This document shows positions 43,257 to 51,813 of a DNA stretch of 55,641 bases, piece after piece. The notes under the pieces are model-generated. The model was not told the DNA's origin, ran no database searches, and worked only from the letters and a program-made list of their open reading frames with translations. The DNA lies in NCBI GenBank assembly GCA_023664685.1, contig JAMPFC010000006.1, positions 1 to 55,641 on the forward strand, in the 5' to 3' direction. Position 1 is the first letter of the stretch. Each line of letters starts with the position of its first letter. A program made the position numbers and the translations under genes. This DNA is from Roseburia sp. GTDB lineage: Bacteria > Bacillota > Clostridia > Lachnospirales > Lachnospiraceae.

Positions 43257-43317
43257 AGGAACAAATGGCAAAAAGTTAATTCTGAGAATAACAAACAATA
43301 AAAAGGAGACAAAGTTT

Positions 43318-44223
43318 ATGAATAAGAAAAAAAGATTATTTGCAGTATTGTTAATTGGTGCTTTAGTTTTATCAATGTTCGCAGGAATGGAAACAGAAGC
43401 AAAAAAGAAAAAGAAATTAAAGTTCAATAAGACTAAAATTACAATGAAAGTGGGAAATGAGAAATTTCTAAAAATTAAAAATAATACTGAAGTAAAAAGC
43501 GTGAAATGGCGTAGTAGCAATAAAAAAGTAGTAAATTTCGTAACTAAATCCGAGCAGGATTGTTGGCTAGTTGCAAATAAGGTTGGAACTGCTAAAATTA
43601 CAGCTAAAATAGGAAAAGTGAAATTGAAATGCAAGGTGAAAGTGAAAGCTAGGTCTAAAACATCTAAGGATTCAACTGCTAGAAGACCAATAGTAACAGC
43701 AACGCCCGTACCTACTGAAAGTCCATTAACAGAAGCTGATATAAAAGAAAATAGAAATGCATTGAAAAATTATTTGTTAGCATCAGAATTTACACATGAT
43801 GATGGCTCAAAATATATACTGAGATTGGGACGAACAATATTAGGAGATATGATTACGACTACTATTACATATAAACCACAAGAACAAGTATATGAGTTTC
43901 AATATCATGTAACGGGAAGTGGGATAATTAGGACTTCAGAAATTTTGACAATGAAAATAAATGAACAAGATTGGTTAAATGCAGAACTTACTTTTTACTA
44001 TTATTCTAGCTCAAGGTTTACCAATCAGTATGTTAATTGTAATGCTGTTGCAATAATTTCCAATACAGGTAAAGATTCCACACTTGCTTGGACAGAAACA
44101 GAAAGTAATAACATTAATTTAGCTAATAACTGTTTTACAAACAGTTATCAAGAATGGGAAGAGTTACTAAAAACGGCAGGTTTATCTATGGAAAAAATCG
44201 GGTTCCTGCGAACATCTGTCTGA
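43318..44223 (+). CDS. Secreted Ig-like (BIG2-type) surface protein A
   Basis: Start at ATG 43318, with AAAAAGGAG. The 301-residue product has a signal peptide (RLFAVLLIGALVLSMFAGM) and a lysine-rich N-terminal Ig-like group 2 (BIG2) domain: FNKTKITMKVGNEKFLKIKN, then VKWRSSNKKVVNF, then AKITAKIGKVKLKCKV. A short Thr/Pro linker (TATPVPTESP) precedes a unique C-terminal domain of about 160 residues with no recognised fold (IRTSEILTMKINEQDW, LTFYYYSSSRF). The BIG2 part is nearly the same as that of the next gene. The unique end may bind a ligand at the cell surface. It lies downstream of the HTH gene, in the same orientation. Confidence 0.85.
   Translation: MNKKKRLFAVLLIGALVLSMFAGMETEAKKKKKLKFNKTKITMKVGNEKFLKIKNNTEVKSVKWRSSNKKVVNFVTKSEQDCWLVANKVGTAKITAKIGKVKLKCKVKVKARSKTSKDSTARRPIVTATPVPTESPLTEADIKENRNALKNYLLASEFTHDDGSKYILRLGRTILGDMITTTITYKPQEQVYEFQYHVTGSGIIRTSEILTMKINEQDWLNAELTFYYYSSSRFTNQYVNCNAVAIISNTGKDSTLAWTETESNNINLANNCFTNSYQEWEELLKTAGLSMEKIGFLRTSV
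43417..43647 (+). repeat. BIG2-coding repeat, copy 1
   Basis: DNA encoding the Ig-like domain. It is about 85-90 percent identical by eye to 44354-44588, including shared stretches such as CTAAAATTACAATGAAAGTG. It points to a recent tandem duplication with different 3' ends. Confidence 0.75.
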
Positions 44224-44260
44224 AAAATAAAAGTAAATTCTAATTGGAGGAAATAACATT

Positions 44261-45103
44261 ATGAAGCAAGGAAAACGATTAATTGCAATACTGTTAATTG
44301 GAAGCTTGGTATTATCTGCGTTTGGAGGAACAAGAACAGCAGAGGCAAAAAAGAAGTTAAAATTTAATAAGACTAAAATTACAATGAAAGTGGGGAAAGA
44401 AAAACTTCTAAAAATTAAAAATAATACTGAAGTAAAAAGTGTGAAATGGCACAGTAGTAATAAAAAAGTAGTAAATTTTATAACCAAGTCAGAGCAGGAT
44501 TGTTGGCTACGCGCACGTAAGACAGGAATTGCTAAAATTACAGCTAAAATTGGGAAAGTAAAACTAACGTGTAAAGTGACAGTAAAGAAAACTTCTGATT
44601 CTTCCTCTGGCAACAAAAAGGAAGTTGTAAAAAAATATGGCAGTGTGTCCGGAAATGTCACATATTATTATAATAAATATCGAGGAGATGTGGCAGATAC
44701 AAGAGCATATGTTGCACTGCTACCCTTATCGGGGAGTGCTAAAAACATACCATCCGTTCCTTGGGGAGATCCATCGTATGTAAAGCAATATAACGCTGAT
44801 GGTGTTTACATGACGCAAGTCGATGGAACAGGACACTATACAGTGAACAGTGTGCTTGAAGGTGATTATATAATTGTAATTGTTTCTCGTCATACAATAG
44901 CGGAAGAAGGATGGCATGATAGAGAAACTTATATATCTAGATTTGCTAATCTTATATCACCGTATCTTAGTGTTGAAAATGTAAAAATATTATGTGATGT
45001 TTTCTTTTCGATATCAGGATATAAATATATAACCGATACCGTTAGTGTTAGAGAAAATGAAAACTATGTGTATGGATATGATTTTGGAATAACATATATA
45101 TAA
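44261..45103 (+). CDS. Secreted Ig-like (BIG2-type) surface protein B
   Basis: A 280-residue paralogue starting at ATG 44261 (TTGGAGG). The signal peptide (RLIAILLIGSLVLSAFGG) and BIG2 domain (about 28-110) are nearly identical to protein A. The C-terminal half differs and starts with GSVSGNVTYYYNKYRGDVAD, then GTGHYTVNSVLEGDYIIVIV, the pattern of a carboxypeptidase-regulatory-like (transthyretin-type) beta domain. Proteins A and B therefore share one anchoring or display domain and have exchanged their distal domains. No LPXTG or transmembrane end is present, so the lysine-rich part may bind the wall. Confidence 0.85.
   Translation: MKQGKRLIAILLIGSLVLSAFGGTRTAEAKKKLKFNKTKITMKVGKEKLLKIKNNTEVKSVKWHSSNKKVVNFITKSEQDCWLRARKTGIAKITAKIGKVKLTCKVTVKKTSDSSSGNKKEVVKKYGSVSGNVTYYYNKYRGDVADTRAYVALLPLSGSAKNIPSVPWGDPSYVKQYNADGVYMTQVDGTGHYTVNSVLEGDYIIVIVSRHTIAEEGWHDRETYISRFANLISPYLSVENVKILCDVFFSISGYKYITDTVSVRENENYVYGYDFGITYI
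44354..44588 (+). repeat. BIG2-coding repeat, copy 2
   Basis: Second copy of the repeat at 43417-43647; see there. Confidence 0.75.
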
Positions 45104-45147
45104 GAAGTTTATTGAAATAGGCTTGAAAATTTATGTTTTCAATCACA

Positions 45148-45181
45148 AGATTTGTGTCTATGCGCTGTTTGACACAAATCT
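45148..45181. repeat. 11-bp-arm palindrome between surface gene B and the DUF1413 gene
   Basis: AGATTTGTGTC (45148-45158) and GACACAAATCT (45171-45181) are perfect arms around 12 bases. No T tract follows. It may be a weak terminator or a binding site; its GTGTC/GACAC arms recall the palindrome at 42891. Confidence 0.5.
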
Positions 45182-45219
45182 CGTTACTACGAAAAAGCAG
45201 CGCAGAAACAGAGCAAAAC

Positions 45220-45456
45220 ATGGATCATGAGAAATGGTTTGAGGAGGCCTTAAGTCACATAGATAAAGAGATAAAGACTGGACAGGTGTTTGAAGTAAAG
45301 GAATTATTTACCGGAAATAAATGGAATCAGTTGCAACGAGGAGAAAAGCAAAGCTTTGGCAGATATTTTTCCTCTAAAGTTAAAGATGGCGCTTTGACAT
45401 CTGTTTCACTTCAAGGAGAAAGTAAAAGTCGACATAACATGTATGTAAAAGTATAG
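45220..45456 (+). CDS. DUF1413 domain protein
   Basis: The start at ATG 45220 is chosen because it gives the compact 78-residue form (MDHEKWFEEALSHIDKEIKT). The longer frame to 45133 passes through the palindrome. The body, GQVFEVKELFTGNKWNQLQR then GEKQSFGRYFSSKV, matches DUF1413, whose pattern is F-x-V-K-x-L-F-x-G-x-x-W ... L-G-R-x-F. No ribosome site is clear, so expression is uncertain. The family is small and of unknown function and often found on mobile elements. Confidence 0.7.
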   Translation: MDHEKWFEEALSHIDKEIKTGQVFEVKELFTGNKWNQLQRGEKQSFGRYFSSKVKDGALTSVSLQGESKSRHNMYVKV

Positions 45457-45596
45457 CGTCTTTTTAAAATCTTGAAAATTCAAGGGCAGAGCGTTACAGT
45501 TTTCTGCCTTTGATTGTCCTTATAGAAACTATTTCAAATACTTTCAATCGTATATTATTAGTGGTTGTGCTGCGTTGCTTGCGAGGCGCGCAGCCG

Positions 45597-45627
45597 GTGG
45601 AGTTCCATGCGTGGACTCCACTTTTTT
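45597..45627 (+). terminator. Terminator after the accessory segment
   Basis: GTGGAGT(T)CCA pairs with TGGACTCCAC (45597-45621, one bulge), followed by TTTTTT. Confidence 0.75.
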
Positions 45628-45644
45628 ATATCACTACACAGCAA

Positions 45645-45674
45645 AAAAATAGCGCCCCGCAAGGCGCTATTTTT
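45645..45674. terminator. Bidirectional terminator before fucO
   Basis: AAAAATAGCGCC (45645-45656) pairs with GGCGCTATTTTT (45663-45674), a strong hairpin with a T-rich exit on both strands. It ends the convergent fucO-like gene as well. Confidence 0.85.
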
Positions 45675-45714
45675 CATCATCCCATCAAACAATTTCATTC
45701 ACTGGCACATCACC

Positions 45715-46863
45715 CTAAATCAACGACTCATACAATTTCGTGATCTCCTCCACGCTCGTTTCTTTCGGATTTCCGGGGCGGCAGGCGTCATCGTATGCCG
45801 ACTGTGCCAAGAACGGAATATCCTCTTTCTTTACGATTTCCTTCAAATCTGCCGGGATTCCGACATCTTCGGAAAGCTGTTTTACCGCATCGACTGCTGC
45901 CTTGCGGTACTCCGCCTGAGACATTTCATCGACGCCCTTCACGCCCATTGCTCTGGCGATCTCGCGGTATTTTTCACCGGTTGCGTCTGCATTGTACTCC
46001 ATTACCGTCGGAAGAATGATCGCATTTGCCACGCCATGCGGTGTGTCATACAGCGCCCCCAGCGGATGTGCCATCGAGTGTACGATTCCGAGGCCTACGT
46101 TGGAGAAGCCCATTCCTGCGACATACTGTCCGAGCGCCATATCCTCTCTGCCCTCTTTTGTATTTTCAACCGCTCCACGCAGACTTCTTGCGATGATCTC
46201 GATCGCCTTAAGGTGGAACATATCTGACAACTCCCACGCGCCCGCTGTAATGTAGCCTTCGATCGCATGCGTCAGCGCATCCATTCCTGTCGCCGCAGTC
46301 AATCCTTTTGGCATCGTAGACATCATCTCAGAATCCACAAACGCCACGACCGGAATATCTTTCGGATCGACACATACCATTTTCCGGTTTTTCTCCACAT
46401 CCGTAATGACATAGTTTATCGTAACTTCTGCAGCAGTACCCGCTGTCGTCGGAACTGCGAAAATTGGTACGGATTTATTTTTCGTCGGCGCTACGCCCTC
46501 CAGACTGCGGATATCCGCAAACTCCGGATTGGCAATGACGATTCCGATTCCCTTTGCTGTATCCATCGAAGAACCGCCGCCGATCGCAATGAGATAATCC
46601 GCATCTGCCTTTTTAAATGCCTCCACACCGTTCTGAACATTTTCAATCGACGGATTTGCTTTGATATCGGAATAAATCTCATAGCTAAGCCCCGCCTTGT
46701 CAAGCACGTCTGTCACCTTTTTTGTCACCCCAAACTTGATCAAGTCGGGATCCGAGCAGATCAATGCTTTCTTAAATCCGCGCCCCTGTGCTTCTGGTGC
46801 AATCTCCTGAATTGCCCCCGCCCCATGATAAGAGGTCTCGTTTAGTACAAATCTGTTTGCCAT
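45715..46863 (-). CDS. fucO: Iron-containing alcohol dehydrogenase, lactaldehyde reductase type
   Basis: The start is at ATG 46863, which gives MANRFVLNETSYHGAGAIQE and 382 residues, the same length as E. coli FucO. Visible features are the NAD-binding AIGGGSSMDTAKGIGI, VPTTAGTAAEVTINYVITD, and the metal-binding histidines in GMDALTHAIEGY, GIVHSMAHPLGALYDTPHG. The family reduces L-lactaldehyde to 1,2-propanediol during fucose or rhamnose fermentation, or other short aldehydes. No sugar operon is next to it, so the physiological substrate is open. It has its own promoter and terminator. Confidence 0.9.
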   Translation of the reverse strand: MANRFVLNETSYHGAGAIQEIAPEAQGRGFKKALICSDPDLIKFGVTKKVTDVLDKAGLSYEIYSDIKANPSIENVQNGVEAFKKADADYLIAIGGGSSMDTAKGIGIVIANPEFADIRSLEGVAPTKNKSVPIFAVPTTAGTAAEVTINYVITDVEKNRKMVCVDPKDIPVVAFVDSEMMSTMPKGLTAATGMDALTHAIEGYITAGAWELSDMFHLKAIEIIARSLRGAVENTKEGREDMALGQYVAGMGFSNVGLGIVHSMAHPLGALYDTPHGVANAIILPTVMEYNADATGEKYREIARAMGVKGVDEMSQAEYRKAAVDAVKQLSEDVGIPADLKEIVKKEDIPFLAQSAYDDACRPGNPKETSVEEITKLYESLI

Positions 46864-46923
46864 AATCATCTTCTCCTTACTCTATTCTATTTTCTGCTTC
46901 CCGCAGAATGATCTTATAGCATT

Positions 46924-46952
46924 ATTATCGCTTATTTTTCTTTTATTTTCAA
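46924..46952 (-). promoter_or_regulatory. Sigma-A promoter of the fucO-like gene
   Basis: TTGAAA (46952-46947), 17 bases, GATAAT (46929-46924). Confidence 0.65.
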
Positions 46953-46998
46953 CCAGATTTTGCTTGATTTTTCCAAAATGTCCTCCACTGCACACTCA

Positions 46999-48447
46999 CT
47001 AATACCAAAATGACCTCAGATCTTCTTCATCCATCGTACTCCTTACAATCTTCCAATCCGATTCCTTTGTCTCCCGGGCGAGCAAAAATTCCTCCTCCGA
47101 ATACCTATACCGGATTTTACTTCTTTCCATCTCATCCTCTGTGTCATCCACACGTTTCCTAATATTTACTTTTAAGCGGCACACATCATAAGCCTCTTCC
47201 CCTGCCTCCAACACACTCCCCGCCTCATCCAGAGAAATATCCGAATCCTCTTCATTTCCACATTTTGAAACGGAATTGATCGAAACCGGGTCTTGGCTCC
47301 TGATATCATACTGGATCATCTGAAAGCGCAGCCCCGCCATCCCGTCTGCATAATCCAGATTCCGATAATAAATATACTGCTGCACCGTTTCTTCCGGAGA
47401 CAGCCCCCTCAGATCTGCCCGGGTCACAAAACTCGTCATGCATGCTGCGACAACAGTCAGCACTACTACTGCGCCGCTAACCAAAAACCGGCTCTTTCCA
47501 TCTGCGATCCGCCGCACCCGCCGGGCAAGCTCCTTTCTGCTGCAGCTCATCGTCGTAGCAGTAAAAAAGATATTCTTTCTCACTGCAGTGTCCGCGACAA
47601 GATCGACCAATATCTTTCCATAGCGCAGCCTTTTCGCCTCTCCTAGCCTGCGGACAGCCCTTTCATCACACGCCATCTCGGCATCCTGTTTTGACAATAC
47701 CGCCGCCAGCCAGATCAGGGGATTAAACCAATTTAATGCAAGCACGATACAGCGGATATTTCCCCAGAACAGATCCCGGTGCTTCAAGTGGCACAGTTCA
47801 TGTACGAGAACATATTCCCGCATTTCCTCATCTTCCGCAGCCTCTTCCGTCAGGTAAATGCCAGCCTTTCCCCTCACCCGCATCACGCATGGGGAAATGA
47901 TCCCCGGAACTTTATACACCGGATATGGGCATTCACTTTCCGGCACTTGCACCGTGATCCGGTTGTCAAAAAGCTGACGCCGAAATTTTTCATTTACATA
48001 GACCGACCACAGGTACACGACGATCACCCCTGCGATCCACAAAACAAAAAACCACACCGGCAACGACAGGGCAAATAAGTCGATCCGCACCGGACTGCTG
48101 CCATCTATGACCGAAAGCTGTTCCGGAGCAGTCCACCCACGGACGGCATTTACTCCGGAATTGATCGTGTTTACCGCACTGGTCGGGAAAAGTTTCTGAA
48201 AGCTCCCTCCCCTTCTTCCAAGATGCAGCCAAAGCGGAGCCGCAAGATATCGCAATACAACAAGCCCCCACAAAGAATTGATTGCGCAGGCGCTCACCTT
48301 TCCCCGGAAGAGCCGGCGGACAAGGCAGATCAAGATAACAAGAATGCTCGTATCAATGATCATGCTCGTCATATTACCGATCATACTGAGTACCCAAAGT
48401 ACACATAGCATAAATGCTGCAAAAATTGCTACGATCAAAGTCTCCAT
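46999..48447 (-). CDS. BlaR1-type M56 membrane metallopeptidase (orphan)
   Basis: A 482-residue protein. Four TM helices occur in the N-terminal 320 residues. The cytoplasmic zinc site is VHELCHLKHRD (HExxH), followed by ALNWFNPLIWLAA and the glutamate ligand in EMACDERAVRRLG, as in BlaR1/MecR1 (M56). The C-terminal 130 residues lie outside the membrane and are acidic, with no penicillin-binding transpeptidase domain, so it should sense something else. M56 proteins usually work with a BlaI/MecI repressor encoded upstream; here no BlaI is seen, and a Dcd-like membrane gene lies upstream instead. The ribosome site GGGGAA is weak. Confidence 0.88.
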   Translation of the reverse strand: METLIVAIFAAFMLCVLWVLSMIGNMTSMIIDTSILVILICLVRRLFRGKVSACAINSLWGLVVLRYLAAPLWLHLGRRGGSFQKLFPTSAVNTINSGVNAVRGWTAPEQLSVIDGSSPVRIDLFALSLPVWFFVLWIAGVIVVYLWSVYVNEKFRRQLFDNRITVQVPESECPYPVYKVPGIISPCVMRVRGKAGIYLTEEAAEDEEMREYVLVHELCHLKHRDLFWGNIRCIVLALNWFNPLIWLAAVLSKQDAEMACDERAVRRLGEAKRLRYGKILVDLVADTAVRKNIFFTATTMSCSRKELARRVRRIADGKSRFLVSGAVVVLTVVAACMTSFVTRADLRGLSPEETVQQYIYYRNLDYADGMAGLRFQMIQYDIRSQDPVSINSVSKCGNEEDSDISLDEAGSVLEAGEEAYDVCRLKVNIRKRVDDTEDEMERSKIRYRYSEEEFLLARETKESDWKIVRSTMDEEDLRSFWY

Positions 48448-48526
48448 CTTGTGATTCCCCTTCCGCCCAGACTGTTTTAAAATCTGATGGTACAGACAAC
48501 CTTTTCATTACCTACTAACTCAAAAA

Positions 48527-49324
48527 TCAGCAAAAACATAATAGCACGGTAGCAATACCTAATAATAACAGAACAATCGAATAAATAATTGTGAAAATCT
48601 TATTCTTTGGTTTATTCAAAAATAAAAGTACTAACCCAAGCATAACAGTAATGCAAAAACAAAGAGAGGCATTCATTGTTAAAATAAATTTAGCATCTAC
48701 TGTTACATTAGAAAATACCTGAAAATTTATACTGATCAAAGAAAATATTGCCACAAAAATTCCCATAAAAGTTAAAATATTGGAATAAATCTGTTGCTCT
48801 TTATTTTCGATATCATCCTTCACTTTATGAAAAGATTTAATCCTCTCCCCATATTCATTTTTATACTGACCAAACCCAACATACTGTGTCTCCCCCTGAA
48901 AAGATGCGGAATAAGGTTTCTCTGGAATACCTGTCAGCTGCTCAAAAATAATCTGTGCGATCTTATCACCAGACCGAATCGTTATGACATTATTGGAAAT
49001 ATTATGTACTCTCAAATAAGCCCTCGTAGATTCATGCCCCGGATGATAATGCGGGCCATCTACTTTCAAACCCAGACGCATTTTGGAATTTTTCTCAGCA
49101 ATCCGCCCCATGATATCTTTTGGTATGGATAAAATCTCTTTTGTCTGAATAATAACATATTCACTTGGCGCAAGATCACAAGAGTTTGTTGGTTCATTAT
49201 CAGAAAGAATGGACTGTATTGTCAGATCATAAGATATCGAATTAACATTTTCTTCATCATATCCTTCCACAATCAGTTCATTTCTTCCTATCCGTTCTTT
49301 TATGTCCTTATCTACTAATATCAT
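48527..49324 (-). CDS. Dcd/dUTPase-like domain fused to three membrane helices
   Basis: A 265-residue protein. Residues 1-155 resemble the dCTP deaminase/dUTPase trimeric fold (ISYDLTIQSIL, IAEKNSKMRLGLKVDGPHYH, IRSGDKIAQIIFEQLTG). Dcd enzymes carry a catalytic Glu after the pyrimidine-binding strand (V-L-E-x-x-N); here the position reads AYLRVHN, and the R-S-S motif is changed to K-N-S, so catalysis is doubtful. Residues 178-264 form three TM helices (ILTFMGIFVAIFSLISINFQ, FCITVMLGLVLLFL, IVLLLLGIATVLLCF), preceded by a charged linker. The layout (a nucleotide-binding sensor plus a membrane module) recalls defence effectors. The start has TGGAGG. Confidence 0.7.
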   Translation of the reverse strand: MILVDKDIKERIGRNELIVEGYDEENVNSISYDLTIQSILSDNEPTNSCDLAPSEYVIIQTKEILSIPKDIMGRIAEKNSKMRLGLKVDGPHYHPGHESTRAYLRVHNISNNVITIRSGDKIAQIIFEQLTGIPEKPYSASFQGETQYVGFGQYKNEYGERIKSFHKVKDDIENKEQQIYSNILTFMGIFVAIFSLISINFQVFSNVTVDAKFILTMNASLCFCITVMLGLVLLFLNKPKNKIFTIIYSIVLLLLGIATVLLCFC

Positions 49325-49453
49325 ACGCTGACCTCCATATGTAATAAAACCAAATGCTATATGTTTATAATATAAAGTATATCATTCTTTATTTCTTTTT
49401 CAAGGATTATTTTTGTGAACTTATCCGCCCCATTCTTTCCAATTCGATATATG

Positions 49454-49482
49454 GTGACAAACCGCTCGATTTATGTTAGAAT
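49454..49482 (+). promoter_or_regulatory. Sigma-A promoter of the hybrid kinase gene
   Basis: GTGACA (49454-49459), 17 bases, TAGAAT (49477-49482), about 32 bases before the start. Confidence 0.65.
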
Positions 49483-49513
49483 CTAATTGAATTCTTTTAG
49501 GGGGAATCTTACT

Positions 49514-51769
49514 ATGAGTACAAATGGCGCAGACCATACCTTGATCAAAAATATTTTAATCCTGTTGGAGCTTCTTGAGAAAAATCATATAGATATCGAC
49601 CATCTGACAGAAAGCGAGTGGCCGGATGACATTTCTTTGTCTTCGGATCCGCACAGCATCCGCTCTGCCTATGAAGTGATCAATTTTATGAACGAAATGC
49701 CCGGTGGATTTTTTATATACCGTGCCGATGGCGATGAAGAAATTATTTATGCAAATCAAGCGCTTCTCCGCATTTTTAAATGCGAAACCCGCAAAGATTT
49801 TGAAGAGTTAACCGGAAATTCTTTTAAGGGAATCGTACACCCGGACGATTTAGAAGAAGTCGAGAAAAGTATTTTGGAACAGATCGCTAACAGCAAATAC
49901 GATCTGGATTATGTGGAATACCGGATCATCCGCAAAGACGGAAGCATCCGTTGGGCAGAGGATTATGGCCATTTTGTACGGTGCGGCTCCATCGGCGATA
50001 TTTTTTATGTGTTTCTGGGGGATGCGACAGAAAAGAAAGAGCGCCAATTATCAGAGCGGGCAGTCCTGATCAACGCACATGAGAAAAAAGAAGAGCAGCT
50101 TCAAATTCTGATCGAAGAATATGATAAAGAGAAAAAACTGATCAATCAGGAACATTTGCGGCGTCTTGAGGTAATCGAAGGACTTAGCGTAAATTACGAA
50201 TCCATTTTGTATGCCGATCTCGACACCAATAAAATCCTGCCTTACCGTTTAAGCAGCCGGACGGAGCGCCAATTTGAAAAAAAATACCAGCTCTGCGACT
50301 TCACTTGGTATGTCTCGGATTATGTAAACACATGGGTTCATCCGGAAGACCGCGAAAGCGTAGCCAATGTCACTGACCCAGAATATATCCGCGCAAAATT
50401 ATCCGAATGCAAAACGTATTACATCAACTACCGGGCTGTTTATCACGAGGAAGTCCAGTATTTGCAACTGCGTATCGTAAATGTCGGAACGAATGACCAT
50501 GTCTCCCAGATCGTTATGGGATATCAGAGAATCGACTCTGAAATACAGACTGAAATCGAGCAAAAAGAAATTTTGAAAGAAGCCCTGAATACTGCCAATC
50601 TGGCGATCACTGCCAAAAACACATTCCTTTCCAATATGTCCCATGACATAAGAACACCCCTGAATGCGATTTTTGGCTATACTTCGCTCGCCAAAAAACA
50701 TATTGCCAGCCATGACACCACCACTGTCGCAGATTATCTGGATAAAATCGAGACAGCCAGCAATCAGCTCCTTGATCTTATCGATAAGGTGTTGGAAATA
50801 TCATGGACGGAATCCGATGACATTCACATTGAGGAAAATGAGTGCCATTTACCTTCTATATTAGAAGAAGTTCAGGCAGTATTACTCCCCCAAGCTTCTG
50901 AAAAAAATATTTCCATCTCACTCGACACCAACAAACTCCGGCATCCCAATGTATATAGTGACAGGGACAAGCTCAAACAAATTCTTTTGTATGTAGCCGA
51001 CAACGCCATCACATATACAAAAAATGACGGAACTGTCACACTTGCCGTCTCGGAATTGGAAAAACTTCCCAACAATTATGTCGTCTGCCAGTTTGAGATC
51101 AAAGACACGGGAATTGGAATCAAAAAAGAATTTCTTTCACATATTTTTGAACCATTTGAAAGAGAAAAAAATACCACTTTCAGCGGTATCTATGGTACAG
51201 GTCTTGGCCTCACGATTGCAAAAAACATTGTAGAAATGATGGGTGGGGACATCAACGCAAAAAGTACCGTCGGCAAAGGAAGTACTTTTACGTTCACACT
51301 CCGCTTCCGCATACAAAACCACTCGCTATCCTCTCCTGAAAGCACAGAGGATCCCGCCGCGCTCCTCGGCGAAAAGAAAATCCTGCTCGTAGAGGACAAT
51401 GAAATCAATCTGGAGATCGAGACAGAAATTTTCCATGAGTTAGGATTCCACGTCGATACCGCTACAGACGGTGCGATCGCTGTCGACAAGATCGAGCATT
51501 CCACCCCCGGCGAATACGCCTTGATCCTAATGGATATCCAGATGCCGGTCATGAATGGGTGGGATGCCACAAAGAAAATCCGGCAGTTAGAGAATCCCGA
51601 ATTGTCACACATCCCGATCATCGCTCTGTCCGCAAATGCTCTGGAAAACGACAAACGGATTTCCATTGAATGCGGCATGAACGCCCATCTGACAAAACCG
51701 CTTAACGTCCCACAGCTTCTTGAAAATATTGAAAAAGCGATGCAGATTTACAAAGAACACAAGACTTGA
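49514..51769 (+). CDS. Soluble PAS-containing hybrid histidine kinase
   Basis: The start is at ATG 49514, preceded by TAGGGGGAA. The 751-residue product has no TM helix. Residues about 60-190 form a PAS domain with a PAC-like end (FMNEMPGGFFIYRADG, IIRKDGSIRWAEDYG). A coiled coil and a second degenerate PAS follow (about 195-345). The HisKA domain has SNMSHDIRTPLNAIFGYTSL with H377 as phosphorylation site, followed by a HATPase domain (DKLKQILLYVADNAITYTKN, DTGIGIKKEFL, GTGLGLTIAKNIVEMMGG). A C-terminal receiver follows, with D674 in MDIQMPVMNGWDA. Signals are probably cytoplasmic. No output regulator is encoded nearby. Confidence 0.92.
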   Translation: MSTNGADHTLIKNILILLELLEKNHIDIDHLTESEWPDDISLSSDPHSIRSAYEVINFMNEMPGGFFIYRADGDEEIIYANQALLRIFKCETRKDFEELTGNSFKGIVHPDDLEEVEKSILEQIANSKYDLDYVEYRIIRKDGSIRWAEDYGHFVRCGSIGDIFYVFLGDATEKKERQLSERAVLINAHEKKEEQLQILIEEYDKEKKLINQEHLRRLEVIEGLSVNYESILYADLDTNKILPYRLSSRTERQFEKKYQLCDFTWYVSDYVNTWVHPEDRESVANVTDPEYIRAKLSECKTYYINYRAVYHEEVQYLQLRIVNVGTNDHVSQIVMGYQRIDSEIQTEIEQKEILKEALNTANLAITAKNTFLSNMSHDIRTPLNAIFGYTSLAKKHIASHDTTTVADYLDKIETASNQLLDLIDKVLEISWTESDDIHIEENECHLPSILEEVQAVLLPQASEKNISISLDTNKLRHPNVYSDRDKLKQILLYVADNAITYTKNDGTVTLAVSELEKLPNNYVVCQFEIKDTGIGIKKEFLSHIFEPFEREKNTTFSGIYGTGLGLTIAKNIVEMMGGDINAKSTVGKGSTFTFTLRFRIQNHSLSSPESTEDPAALLGEKKILLVEDNEINLEIETEIFHELGFHVDTATDGAIAVDKIEHSTPGEYALILMDIQMPVMNGWDATKKIRQLENPELSHIPIIALSANALENDKRISIECGMNAHLTKPLNVPQLLENIEKAMQIYKEHKT

Positions 51770-51813
51770 ACCTCGTTTCGTCCGTTTTATCTGCGCCGGC
51801 TATTTTGCCGCCA

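Noticed and set aside
45481-45512. CAAGGGCAGA/TCTGCCTTTG hairpin as a separate terminator
   Set aside because: One mismatch, a long loop and no T tract; the two stronger terminators downstream make it unneeded.
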